DNA of 64,000 nt from Tubulanus polymorphus (lineage: Eukaryota > Nemertea > Palaeonemertea > Tubulaniformes > Tubulanidae): assembly GCF_964204645.1 (NCBI RefSeq), contig NC_134032.1, positions 15,432,275 to 15,496,274 of the forward strand. The letters run 5' to 3'. Shown here in pieces: positions 27,901 to 39,555 of the stretch. Position numbers and translations under genes: made by a program. Numbering within the stretch: position 1 is the stretch's first letter; each line of letters opens with the position of its first letter. The notes beneath the pieces are model-generated. The model was given only the letters and a program-made list of their open reading frames with translations, did not search any database and was not told the origin of the DNA.

Positions 27901-30900
27901 TCTTTGACTATACACAGTTAAAATGGAAAAGCGCAATTGAGCAAACATGATTAAGTATCACAATTTGCCAGCATCTGTACACATGGAACCACAACCCGAA
28001 GATCGACATATTTACGTAGCTATCAGAAGACAGCATGTTTAAAACGGAAAATCGCAATAAAGCAAACGTGATGAGGTATCACAATTTGCCAACATCTATA
28101 ACCATGGAACCACCACCCAAAGATTGGCATCTTTGACTATACACAGTTAAAATGGAAAACCGCAATTGAGCAAACATGATTTAGTATCACAATTTGCCAG
28201 TATCTGTAACCATGGAACCACCACCCGAAGATCGACATATTTACGTAGCTGTCACATGACAGCATGTTTAAAACGGAAAATCGCAATGAAGCAAACGTGA
28301 TGAGGTATCACAATTTGCCAGCATCTGTAACCATGGAACCACCACCCAAAGATTGGCATCTTTGACTATATACAGTTAAAATGGAAAACTGCAGTTAAGC
28401 AATCGTGATTAAGTATCACAATTTGCCAGCATCTGTAACCATGGAACCACCACCCAAAGATTGGCATCTTTGACTATATACAGTTAAAATGGAAAACTGC
28501 AGTTAAGCAATCGTGATTAAGTATCACAATTTGCCAGCATCTGTAACCATGGAACCACCACCTGAAGATTGGCATCTTTGACTATATACAGTTAAAATGG
28601 AAAATCGTAATTGCGCAAACATGATTTAGTATCACAATTTGCCAGTATCTGTGACCATGGAACCACCACCCAAAGATTGGCATCTTTGACTATATACAGT
28701 TAAAATGGAAAAACGCAATTGAGCAAACGTGATTTAGTATCACAATTTGCCAGCATCTGTACACATGGAACCACCACCCGAAGATCGACATATTTACGTA
28801 GCTATCAGAAGACAGCATGTTTAAAACGGAAAATCGCAATAAAGCAAACGTGATGAGGTATCACAATTTGCCAGCATCTGTAACCATGGAACCACCGCCC
28901 GAAGATTGGCATCTTTGACTATACACAGTTAAAATGGAAAATCGCAATTGAGCAAACATGATTTAGTATCACAATTTGCCAGTATCTGTAACCATGGAAC
29001 CACCACCCGAAGATAGACATATTTACGTAGCTATCAGAAGACAGCATGTTTAAAACGGAAAATCGCAATAAAGCAAACGTGATGAGGTATCACAATTTGC
29101 CAGTGTCTATAACCATGGAACCACCACCCAAAGATTAGCATCTTTGACTATATACAGTTAAAATGGAAAATCGCAATTGAGCAAACATGATTAAGTATCA
29201 CAATTTGCCAGTATCTGTATGCATGGAACCACCACCCAAAGATCGACATATTTACGTAGCTATCACATGACAGCATGTTTAAAACGGAAAATCGCAATGA
29301 AGCAAATGTAATGAGGTATCACAATTTGCCAGCATCTGTAACCATGGAACCACCACCCGAAGATAAGCATCTTTGACTATATACAGTTAAAATGGAAAAG
29401 CGCAATTGAGCAAACGTAATGAGGTATCACAATTTGCCAGCATCTGTAACCATGGAACCACCACCCGAAGATAAGCATCTTTGACTATATACAGTTAAAA
29501 TGGAAAAGCGCAATTGAGCAAATGTGATGAGGTATCACAATTTGCCAGCATCTGTGACCATGAAACCACCACCCGAAGAATGGCATCTTTGACTATACAG
29601 TTAACATCGAAAATCGCAATTGAGCAAACATGATTTAGTATCACAATTTGCCAGTATCTGTAACCATGGAACCACCACCCAAAGATTGGCATCTTTGACT
29701 ATATACAGTTAAAATGGAAAACTGCAGTTAAGCAATCGTGATTAAGTATCACAATTTGCCAGCATCTGTAACCATGGAACCACCACCTGAAGATTGGCAT
29801 CTTTGACTATATACAGTTAAAATGGAAAATCGTAATTGCGCAAACATGATTTAGTATCACAATTTGCCAGCATCTGTACACATGGAACCACCACCCGAAG
29901 ATCGACATATTTTCGTAGCTATCAGAAGACAGCATGTTTAAAACGGAAAATCGCAATAAAGCAAACGTGATGAGGTATCACAATTTGCCAGCATCTGTAA
30001 CCATGGAACCAACGCCCGAAGATTGGCATCTTTGACTATACACAGTTAAAATGGAAAATCGCAATTGAGCAAACATGATTTAGTATCACAATTTGCCAGT
30101 ATCTGTGACCATGGAACCACCACCCAAAGATTGGCATCTTTGACTATATACAGTTAAAATGGAAAAACGCAATTGAGCAAACGTGATTTAGTATCACAAT
30201 TTGCCAGCATATGTACACATGGAACCATCACCCGAAGATCGACATATTTACGTAGCTATCAGAAGACAGCATGTTTAAAACGGAAAATCGCAATAAAGCA
30301 AACGTGATGAGGTATCACAATTTGCCAGTGTCTATAACCATGGAACCACCACCCAAAGATTAGCATCTTTGACTATATACAGTTAAAATGGAAAATCGCA
30401 ATTGAGCAAACATGATTAAGTATCACAATTTGCCAGTATCTGTGACCATGGAACCACCACCCAAAGATTGGCATCTTTGACTATATACAGTTAGAATGGA
30501 AAATCGCAATTGAGCAAACATGATTTAGTATCACAATTTGCCAGTATCTGTATGCATGGAACCACCACCCAAAGATCGACATATTTACGTAGCTATCACA
30601 TGACAGCATGTTTAAAACGGAAAATCGCAATGAAGCAAACGTAATGAGGTATCACAATTTGCCAGCATCTGTCACCATGGAACCACCACCCGAAGATAAG
30701 CATCTTTGACTATATACAGTTAAAATGGAAAACCGCAATTGAGCAAACATGATTAAGTATCACAATTTGCCAGCATCTGTAACCATGGAACCACCACCCG
30801 AAGATTGGCATATTTACGTAGCTATCAGAAGACAGCATGTTTAAAACGGAAAATCGCAATAAAGCAAACGTGATGAGGTATCACAATTTGCCAACATCTA

Positions 30901-33725
30901 TAACCATGGAACCACCACCCAAAGATTGGCATCTTTGACTATACACAGTTAAAATGGAAAACCGCAATTGAGCAAACATGATTTAGTATCACAATTTGCC
31001 AGCATCTGTAACCATGGAACCACCACCCGAAGATCGATATATTTACGTAGCTATCAGAAGACGGCATGTTTAAAACGGAAAATCGCAATAAAGCAAACGT
31101 GATGAGGTATCACAATTTGCCAGCATCTGTAACCATGGAACTACCACCCGAAGATAAGCATCTTTGACTATATACAGTTAAAATGGAAAAGCGCAATTGA
31201 GCAAACGTGATGAGGTATCACAATTTGCCAGCATCTGTGACCATGAAACCACCACCCGAAGATTGGCATCTTTGACTATATACAGTTAAAATGGAAAATC
31301 GCAATTGAGCAAACATGATTAAGTATCACAATTTGCCAGCATCTGTAACCATGGAACCACAACCGGAAGATTGGCATATTTACGTAGCTATCAGAAGACA
31401 GCATGTTTAAAACGGAAAATCGCAATAAAGCAAACGTGATGAGGTATCACAATTTGCCAACATCTATAACCATGGAACCACCACCCAAAGATTGGCATCT
31501 TTGACTATATACAGTTAAAATGGAAAACCCCAGTTAAGCAATCGTGATTAAGTATCACAATTTGCCAGCATCTGTAACCATGGAACCACCACCCGAAGAT
31601 CGACATATTTACGTAGTAATGAGGTATCACAATTTGCCAGCATCAGTAACCATGGAACCACCACCCAAAGATTGGCATCTTTGACTATACACAGTTAAAA
31701 TGGAAAATCGCAATTGAGCAAACATGATTTAGTATCACAATTTGCCAGTATCTGTAACCATGGAACCACCACCCGAAGATCGACATATTTACGTAGCTGT
31801 CACATGACAGCATGTTTAAAACGGAAAATCGCAATGAAGCAAACGTAATGAGGTATCACAATTTGCCAGCATCAGTAACCATGGAACCACCACCCAAAGA
31901 TTGGCATCTTTGACTATACACAGTTAAAATGGAAAAGCGCAATTGAGCAAACGTGATTTAGTATCACAATTTGCCAGCATCTGTGACCATGGAACCACCA
32001 CCCAAAGATTGGCATCTTTGACTATACACAGTTAAAATGGAAAATCGCAATTGAGCAAACATGATTTAGTATCACAATTTGCCAGTATCTGTAACCATGG
32101 AACCACCACCCGAAGATCGACATATTTACGTAGCTGTCACATGACAGCATGTTTAAAACGGAAAATCGCAATGAAGCAAACGTAATGAGGTATCACAATT
32201 TGCCAGCATCTGTAACCATGGAACCACCACCCGAAGATTGGCATCTTTGACTATATAAAGTTAAAATGGAAAATCGCAATTGAGCAAACGTGATGAGGTA
32301 CCACAATTTGCCAGCATCTGTACACATGGAACCACCACCCGAAGATAGACATATTTACGTAGCTATCAGAAGACAGCATGTTTAAAACGGAAAATCGCAA
32401 TAAAGCAAACGTGATGAGGTATCACAATTTGCCAACATCTATAACCATTGAACCACCACCCAAAGATTGGCATCTTTGACTATATACAGTTAAAATGGAA
32501 AATCGCAATTGAGCAAAAATGATTAAGTATCACAATGTGCCAGCATCTGTAACCATGGAACCACCACCCAAAGATTGGCATCTTTGACTATATACAGTTA
32601 AAATAGAAAATCGCAATTGAGCAAAAATGATTAAATATCACAATTTGCCAGCATCTGTAACCATTGAACCACCACCCAAAGATTGGCATCTTTGACTATA
32701 TACAGTTAAAATGGAAAACCCCAGTTAAGCAATCGTGATTAAGTATCACAATTTGCCAGCATCTGTAACCATGGAACCACCACCCGAAGATCGACATATT
32801 TACGTAGCTATCAGAAGACAGCATGTTTAAAACGGAAAATCGCAATAAAGCCAACGTGATGAGGTATCACATTTGCCAGCATCTATAACCATGGACCCAC
32901 CACCCAAAGATTGGCATCTTTGACTATATACAGTTAAAATGGAAAATCGCAATTGAGCAAACATGATTTGGTATCACAATTTGCCAGCATCTGTACACAT
33001 GGAACCACCACCCGAAGATTGGCATCTTTGACTATACACAGTTAAAATGGAAAATCGCAATTGAGCAAACATGATTTAGTATCACAATTTGCCAGCATCT
33101 GTAACCATGGAACCACCACCCGAAGATCGACATATTTACGTAGCTGTCACATGACAGCATGTTTAAAACGGAAAATCGCAATGAAGCAAACGTAATGAGG
33201 TATCACAATTTGCCAGCATCTGTAACCATGGAACCACCACCCGAAGATAAGCATCTTTGACTATATACAGTTAAAATGGAAAAGCGCAATTGAGCAAACG
33301 TGATGAGGTATCACAATTTGCCAGCATCTGTGACCATGAAACCACCACCCGAAGATTGGTATCTTTGACTATATACAGTTAAAATGGAAAACCGCAGTTA
33401 AACAATCGTGATTAAGTATCACAATTTGCCAGCATCTGTACACATGGAACCACAACCCGAAGATCGACATATTTACGTAGCTATCAGAAGACAGCATGTT
33501 TAAAACGGAAAATCGCAATAAAGCAAACGTGATGAGGTATCACAATTTGCCAGCATCTTGTAACCATGGAACCACCACCCGAAGATCACCATATTTACAC
33601 AGCTATCACAAAACAGCATGTTTAAAACGGAAAACCGCAATTGAGCAAACGTGATTAAGTATCAAAATTTGCCAGCATCTGTACACATGAAACAACCACC
33701 CGAAGATTGATATATTTATGTAGCT
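18935..33725. repeat. 14.8-kb two-monomer satellite (108 and 121 bp)
   Basis: Roughly 130 monomers sharing CATGGAACCACCACCC, AATCGCAAT and TATCACAATTTGCCAGCATC. Type A (about 108 bp) has GGCATCTTTGACTATATACA GTTAAAATGG; type B (about 121 bp) replaces this with ACATATTTACGTAGCTATCA GAAGACAGCATG TTTAAAACGG. The two are interleaved in irregular A/B runs, and blocks of several monomers recur (for example around 22.4-23.1 and 26.2-27.0 kb), as in higher-order repeats. Short open frames inside are by-products. No gene. Confidence 0.97.
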
Positions 33726-33773
33726 TTAAGTCTTTTCTAGAATTTGAACATCAGTTGCTGGAGGAGACAAACT

Positions 33774-33905
33774 TTATTCCAATTGAAACCCTTTAAGCTT
33801 CTTGAGATTGAACCCACAAGTTGTCTGGCAAAGACTTCGAACATTTTGACAGCTGCTCGTGTAGAGCCGTTGATAAAACCAGCATTTATCATCATCAAAA
33901 CAAAG
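33774..33905 (-). pseudogene. Cys-rich (ShKT-like) exon, copy A
   Basis: Minus-strand open segment after a TTTTCAG acceptor, encoding LCFDDDKCWFYQ..SSCQNV..LCQTTCGFN. Spacing C5C10C6C3C recalls the ShKT fold, with the sixth Cys replaced. A TAA after LKGFQLE truncates this copy relative to copy B. ShKT-like domains occur in many secreted animal proteins, so this does not imply a toxin. No partner exons were found. Confidence 0.3.
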
Positions 33906-33934
33906 CTGAAAACTACAACCAGTGAGAGGAAGGT

Positions 33935-34135
33935 ATGCACAATCAATGAGATGATTGTTCATAGCTGCCACCAATGGAGTGAACTGCAACCAGTGAGGGG
34001 AAAGTATGCACAATCAATGAGATGATTGTTAATAGCTGCAACCAATGGAATGAACTGCAACCAGTGAGGGGAAAGTATGCACAATCAATGAGATGATTGT
34101 TCATAGCTGCAACCAATGGAATGAACTTTCAAATA
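33935..34135. repeat. ~68-bp repeats in segment A
   Basis: Three copies of GTATGCACAATCAATGAGAT / GATTGTTCATAGCTGCAACC / AATGGAGTGAACTGCAACC. Four to five copies of the same unit are at 36,000-36,350 in segment B. Confidence 0.85.
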
Positions 34136-34559
34136 TTAAATCAAAAGGAGGAGGGACTAATCTAATGTAATGGTATCAATGCTACGAATGTATGTAAAAT
34201 GTGAAAAGTAATAGTTTGAAAGCAAGATTGAATGCATTCATTTTGTTGTATTGAATAAAGTGTGTTCTGATGAAAATGATTAAAATGATATATACAGAAA
34301 AAATTAAAATCATATATATATATATATATATATACACGAATAAAAAAAAATGGATTACTATTTACAAATTTACAATATCTACAAAAAAAATAAAAACTAC
34401 TATTTACATATTTACAAGAGAAAAAAAAACTATTATTTACATATTTACAAGAAAAATAAAAACTACTATTTACAAATTTACAATATTTACAAGAGAGAAA
34501 TAAAAAATACTATTTACAAATTTACAATATTTACAAGAGAAATAAAAACTACTATCTAC

Positions 34560-34975
34560 ATATTTACAATATTTACAAGACAGAGAGAAAGAGAGAAAAG
34601 AGAGAGAGAGGAGAGAGAAAGAGAGAGAGAGGAGAGTGTGGAGAGAGAAGGAAGGGAGAGAGAAGGGAGGAAGGAGAGCGGTGAGAGGAAGAAAGGAGAG
34701 GAGAGAGTTAGTGGGTTAGAGAAAGAGGAAGAGAGAGTTAGTGGGTTAGAGAAAGAGGGAGAGAGTTAGTGGGTTAGAGAAAGAGGAAGAGAGTTAGTGG
34801 GTTAGAGACAAAGGGAAAGGATAGAGAGAGGGAAAGGATAGAGAGAGGAAAAGGATAGAGACAGAAAGGGAAAGGATAGAGACAGAAAGGGAAAGGATAG
34901 AGGTAGAAAGGGAAAGGATAGAGGTAGAAAGGGAAAGGATAGAGGTAGAAAAAGAAGGGGTTAAAAAGAGGCAGT
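34560..34975. repeat. Purine-rich repeats, segment A
   Basis: GAGA-type microsatellite followed by GTTAGTGGGTTAGAGAAAGA and GGGAAAGGATAGAGGTAGAA repeats. The equivalent is at 37,080-37,440 in segment B. Confidence 0.9.
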
Positions 34976-35814
34976 TTAACGTCATACCTCAGGACAAACA
35001 GATAAAAATCACTGATAAAATGTATAGATAAAACGTATTGTTAAAAAGAGGCAGTTTAACGTTGTACTACAGGACAACTTGTAAACAGAGGAACACTAGC
35101 TATACTACTTAAATGTTACTAGGTATTTTAGACAATTCTATAAAATTCTATAATCATTTCAACCTCTGCAATTTTAATTCTACAAGTCATCTTTGAAAAC
35201 GTTTATATGAGATAAACTAACAAAACATAACGTAGCATTGAATTAATATTAATGTTATCAGGAGCTGTAAATCTGAAATCAACCATCAGCCATAAATGAG
35301 GAGGCGGGACTAATGCAATGAAATAATATCAATGCTCCAAACTTATAGGTTAAAATCTTGTTAAAACAATAGATGCAACAAGTGATATCCGGATCAAACT
35401 AAGATTGAATGCATTCATTCAGTTGTTTTGAATATTAAAATTATTTGATAGAATTAAAAATATTAATTATCAATTAAATCTATATCAAAATTTGAACTAA
35501 AATAGATTTGATGAATAGATATTATGAAGTTTAGAAAATTAAAAAGTTTTAAGATTATATTTGAAATGTTTAAATAATCATTAAAATCAATGTTTCAATA
35601 CATCTATCAATGTTTCAGTACATGTTTCATGACGCCCACTTTCAGTGTTTTGTAACACTTCACTTTCATTACCACCAATTGATTTAGCAGTAATTCACAC
35701 ACTTTCATTGTATCTGAACACTAAACTTTCGCTGCTATCAATATTGATTCAGCAGTCAACAACTGATTTGTGTCTTACTTATGAGAGAGGAGAGCGAGGA
35801 GTCATATGCAAATA

Positions 35815-35994
35815 TCAAGTCTTCTCTAGAATCTGAACATCTGGTGCTGGAGTAAACAAACTGTATTCCAATTGAAACCCTTTAAGCTTCTTGAGATTGA
35901 ACCCACAAGTTGTCTGGCAAAGACTTCGAACATTTTGACAGCTGCTCGTGTAGAGCCGTTGATAAAACCAGCATTTATCATCATCAAAACAAAG
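35815..35994 (-). CDS. Cys-rich (ShKT-like) terminal exon, copy B
   Basis: Same exon as copy A, open for about 60 codons from the TTTTCAG acceptor to a TGA. It has five cysteines in C5C10C6C3C spacing, begins LCFDDDKCW and includes SLCQTTCGFN, followed by a tail ending VQILEKT. The second reading frame (VVVFSFVLMM..) is also conserved between copies, simply because the DNA is. Upstream exons, a signal peptide and a promoter were not identified; it may be a relic. Confidence 0.3.
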   Translation of the reverse strand, partial: LCFDDDKCWFYQRLYTSSCQNVRSLCQTTCGFNLKKLKGFQLEYSLFTPAPDVQILEKT

Positions 35995-37079
35995 CTGAAA
36001 ACTACAACCAATGAGAGGAAAGTATGCACAATCAATGAGATGATTGTTCATAGCTGCAACCAATAGAATGAACTGCAACCAGTCAGGAGAAAGTATGCAC
36101 AATCAATGAGATGATTGTGCATAGCTGCAACCAATGGCGTGAGGTGCAACCACTAAGGGAAAGTATGCACAATCAATGAGATGATTGTTCATAGCTGCAA
36201 TCAATGGAGTGAACCGCAACCAGTGAGGGGGAATTTTATCGCAAACCAGTGAGGGGAAAGCATGCACAATCGATGAGATGATTGTTCATAGCTGCAACCA
36301 ATGAAGTGAACAGCGACCAGTGAGGGGAAAATTTGCACAGTCATTTACAAACAAGTGATGGTTTAATACACTTGCAAGCTAACAGATCAGAGATCACAGG
36401 AAGCAACATCAATCCAATCCTTATTTCTTGACATATAATATAAAATGCTCTTTAGCCTGTGACAAAATGTTTTCGATGTAGAATGCTTAGTAATATATGC
36501 TTAACTAGAATCTTCTTTCAAATATTAAATCAAAAGGAGGAGGGACTAATCTAATGTATTGGTATCAATCATATGATATATGTAAAAAGTGAAAAGAAAT
36601 AGTTTTAAACCAAGATTGAATGCATTCATTTTGTTGTATTGAATAAAGTGTGTTCCGATAAAAATGATTAAAATCGCCTCTAAAATAGTTTCATTAAAAA
36701 ATAGATATTTTAAGTTTGAAAATTTTAAACGTATTCTTTAAAATGTACAAATAATTGTTTAAAAAGAAAATATTCCGGAATGATATATACAGAAAAAATT
36801 AAAATCATAAATATATATATATATACACTAATAAAAAAAATGGATTACTATTTACAAATTTACAATATCTACAAGAAAAATAAAAACTACTATTTACATA
36901 TTTACAACATTTACAAGAAAGAAATAAAAACTACTATTTACATATTTACAAGAAAAATAAAAACTGCTATTTACAAATTTACAATATTTACAAGAAAGAA
37001 ATAAAAACTACTATTTACAAATTTACAATATTTACAAGAGAAATAAAAACTACTATTTACAAATTTACAATATTTACAA

Positions 37080-37440
37080 GACAGAGAGAAAGAGAGAAAA
37101 GAGAGAGAGAGGAGAGAGAAAGAGAGAGAGGAGAGTGTGGAGAGAGAGAGAGAAGGGAGAGAGAAGGGAGGAAGGAGAGCGGTGAGAGGAAGAAAGGAGA
37201 GGAGAGAGTTAGTGGGTTAGAGAGAGAGGAAGAGAGAGTTAGTGGGTTAGAGAAAGAGGGAGAGAGTTAGTGGGTTAGAGTAAGAGGAAGAGAGTTAGTG
37301 GGTTAGAGACAAAGGGAAAGAACATAGAGAGGGAAAGGATAGAGAGAGGAAAAGGATAGAGACAGAGAGGGAAAGGATAGAGACAGAAAGGGAAAGGATA
37401 GAGGTAGAAAGGGAAAGGATAGAGGTAGAAAAAGAAGGGG
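37080..37440. repeat. Purine-rich repeats, segment B
   Basis: Counterpart of the 34,560-34,975 tract, slightly shorter, with the same order of sub-repeats. Confidence 0.9.
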
Positions 37441-38267
37441 TTAAAAAGAGGCAGTTTAACGTCATACCTCAGGACAAATAGATAAAAATCACTGATAAAA
37501 TGTATAGATAAAACGTATTGTTTCAAAGAGGCGGCTTAACGTTGTACTACAGGACAACTTGTAAACAGAGGAACACTAGCTATACTACTTATATGTTATT
37601 AATTTTATCAGGAGATGTAAATCCGAAATCAACCATAAGTGATAAGGCAGAACTAATGCAATGAAATAAAATCAATGCTCTTAACTTATGCAGCAAGTGA
37701 TATCAGGATCAAACTAAGATTGAATGCATTCATTATGTTATTTTGAATATTAAAATTATTCGATATAATTAAAAATATTAATTATCAATTAAATCTATAT
37801 CAAAATTTGCACTAAAATAGTTCGATTTAATGTATAGATATTATGAAGTTTAGAAAATTTAAAAGGTTTTTAAAAGATTATATTTGAAATAATCATTAAA
37901 ATCCAAAGTTTGAAAGATATCTAAAAAATATAAACAAATAGAACTGAAAATCAAAAAAAAAACCTAAAAAGAAATATTATATATATACAAATAAAAAGCT
38001 ATTCAAAAATTTACAATTCGTAAGTATAGTGTTAGCACAGATAAAATGTGTCGATCATTTTGATGAAATATCATATATATGTCAATCATAATGGGAACCC
38101 AAGTGATTTCGGAATGGAATAACTGGGCCAGGCAAATCACTCACTCGATGATCATCAATTACTGGTACTACACAACCACAGAAAGAGTGGTTTTTACCGC
38201 GCGGTATATTAGGCCAGGTGCACCTCACAATAATAATGCCGCCTATTATGTTTGGCTTTTTGTGTGT

Positions 38268-38635
38268 TGATATGTACATCGATACATCCTCAATCACCAG
38301 GGTTTTATTGCCGCCCACCGGCACTCACGCTTACACAAACCCTGGTTACAAACCCTTCATTGGTGTCCTACATTGTCCAAGATATCTCGGGTCGACAGGT
38401 TGCTGCTAAGCGGCCACCAATCTTTATATCTACTCAATCAGATGCGTAGCAAATCTACCAGCGAAAAACAACGCATCTGATTGACTTAATACATAGACTG
38501 GTGGCCGCTCAGTGGTAACCAGTCTATCCAAGAAATCTTGAGCAATTTAGTAGACCAAAGAAGAGTTGGCAGCCGGGGTTTATGTCGGCATGAGCTTCGG
38601 CAGACGACAATTAAAACCTGGCAACTGAGGATGAT
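38268..38635. mobile_element. Large imperfect foldback (about 160-bp arms)
   Basis: The left arm runs from about 38,268 to 38,447 and the right arm from about 38,478 to 38,635. Paired blocks include CCACCGGCACTCACGCTTAC with its diverged inverse at 38,575-38,605, GCTAAGCGGCCACCA with TGGTGGCCGCTCAG, and CAATCAGATGCG with CGCATCTGATTG. A 30-bp loop separates the arms. No transposase; a decayed non-autonomous element is likely. Confidence 0.65.
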
Positions 38636-38999
38636 GTTGATATTGAATGAACAAGCTGCATGAAATGTGTAAGAGAACCTTGAAAGCAGTGAGAAAATAT
38701 AAAAACAAGGGGTAAACAGTAAACCTAAGAAAGAGTAAACCTAAGAAAAAGTAAAATATACTGATTTAGAATTTCTATTGTTTCATTCAATTATAATTCA
38801 GTAAACTCTAGATCCTTAAAATTAAGATAACATTAAAGATTATGTTTCAATGTCCTGAGAGTAATTTTATTACTAATTAATCTAATCAACTGCAAGTTTA
38901 TCCAACAATAAAAAACCCAATCATCTATTCTATAACTTGTGATGTAACTATCAATAACAAGAAAACAGTGGATTAATTAAAACTGCTGTTAACGCCAAA

Positions 39000-39555
39000 G
39001 TATTTTAAATGAAGTGAGAGTAATTTCAACAATGATGAATTCACCCTCAGTTCATTCATTGTTTTAATGATGATCCTGAGAGTAATTTCAACAATGATGA
39101 ATTCACCCTCAGTTCATTCATTGTTTTAATGATGATCCTGAGAATAATTTCAACAATGATAAATTTACCCTCAGTTCATTCATGTTTTTAATGATGATCC
39201 TGAGAATAATTTCAACAATGATGAATCTACCCTCAGTTCATTCATTGTTTTAATGATTATCCTGAGAATAATTTCAACAATGATAAATTTACCCTCAGTT
39301 CCCCCATTGTTTTAATGATGATCCTGAGAATAATTTCAACAATGATGAATCTACCCTCAGTTCATTCATTGTTTTAATGATTATCCTGAGAGTAATTTCA
39401 ACAATGATGAATCTACCCTCAGTTCATTCATTGTTTTAATGATGATCCCGAGAGTAATTTCAACAATGATGACTCTACCCTCAGTTCATTCATTGTATTA
39501 ATGATGATCCTGAGAGTAATTTCAACAATGATGAATTTACCCTCAGTTCATCACA
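39000..39555. repeat. 62-bp tandem repeat
   Basis: About nine copies of GATGATCCTGAGAGTAATTT / CAACAATGATGAATTCACCC / TCAGTTCATTCATTGTTTTA AT. Confidence 0.92.

Larger units (their letters stand above)
33725..37900. repeat. Tandem segmental duplication of ~2.1-2.4 kb
   Basis: Segment A (33,725-35,480) and segment B (35,815-37,850) share the same order. First comes the Cys-rich exon-like block, then ~70-bp repeats with GCACAATCAATGAGATGATTG, then AGGAGGAGGGACTAATCTAA. After that follow ATATTTACAA repeats, a GAGA tract, TTAGTGGGTTAGAGA repeats, GGTAGAAAGGGAAAGGATAG repeats and GGCAGTTTAACGTCATACCT. Both copies end in sequence around AAGATTGAATGCATTCATT. Point differences and internal expansions distinguish them. 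Confidence 0.85.

Noticed and set aside
22073-29692. Open frames (MRFSVLNML.., MPIFGWWFHG..) within the big satellite
   Set aside because: They are read out of satellite monomers and recur with them; no coding signature.
9288-33725. CRISPR array
   Set aside because: Direct repeats have no unique spacers; these are eukaryotic mini- and satellites.
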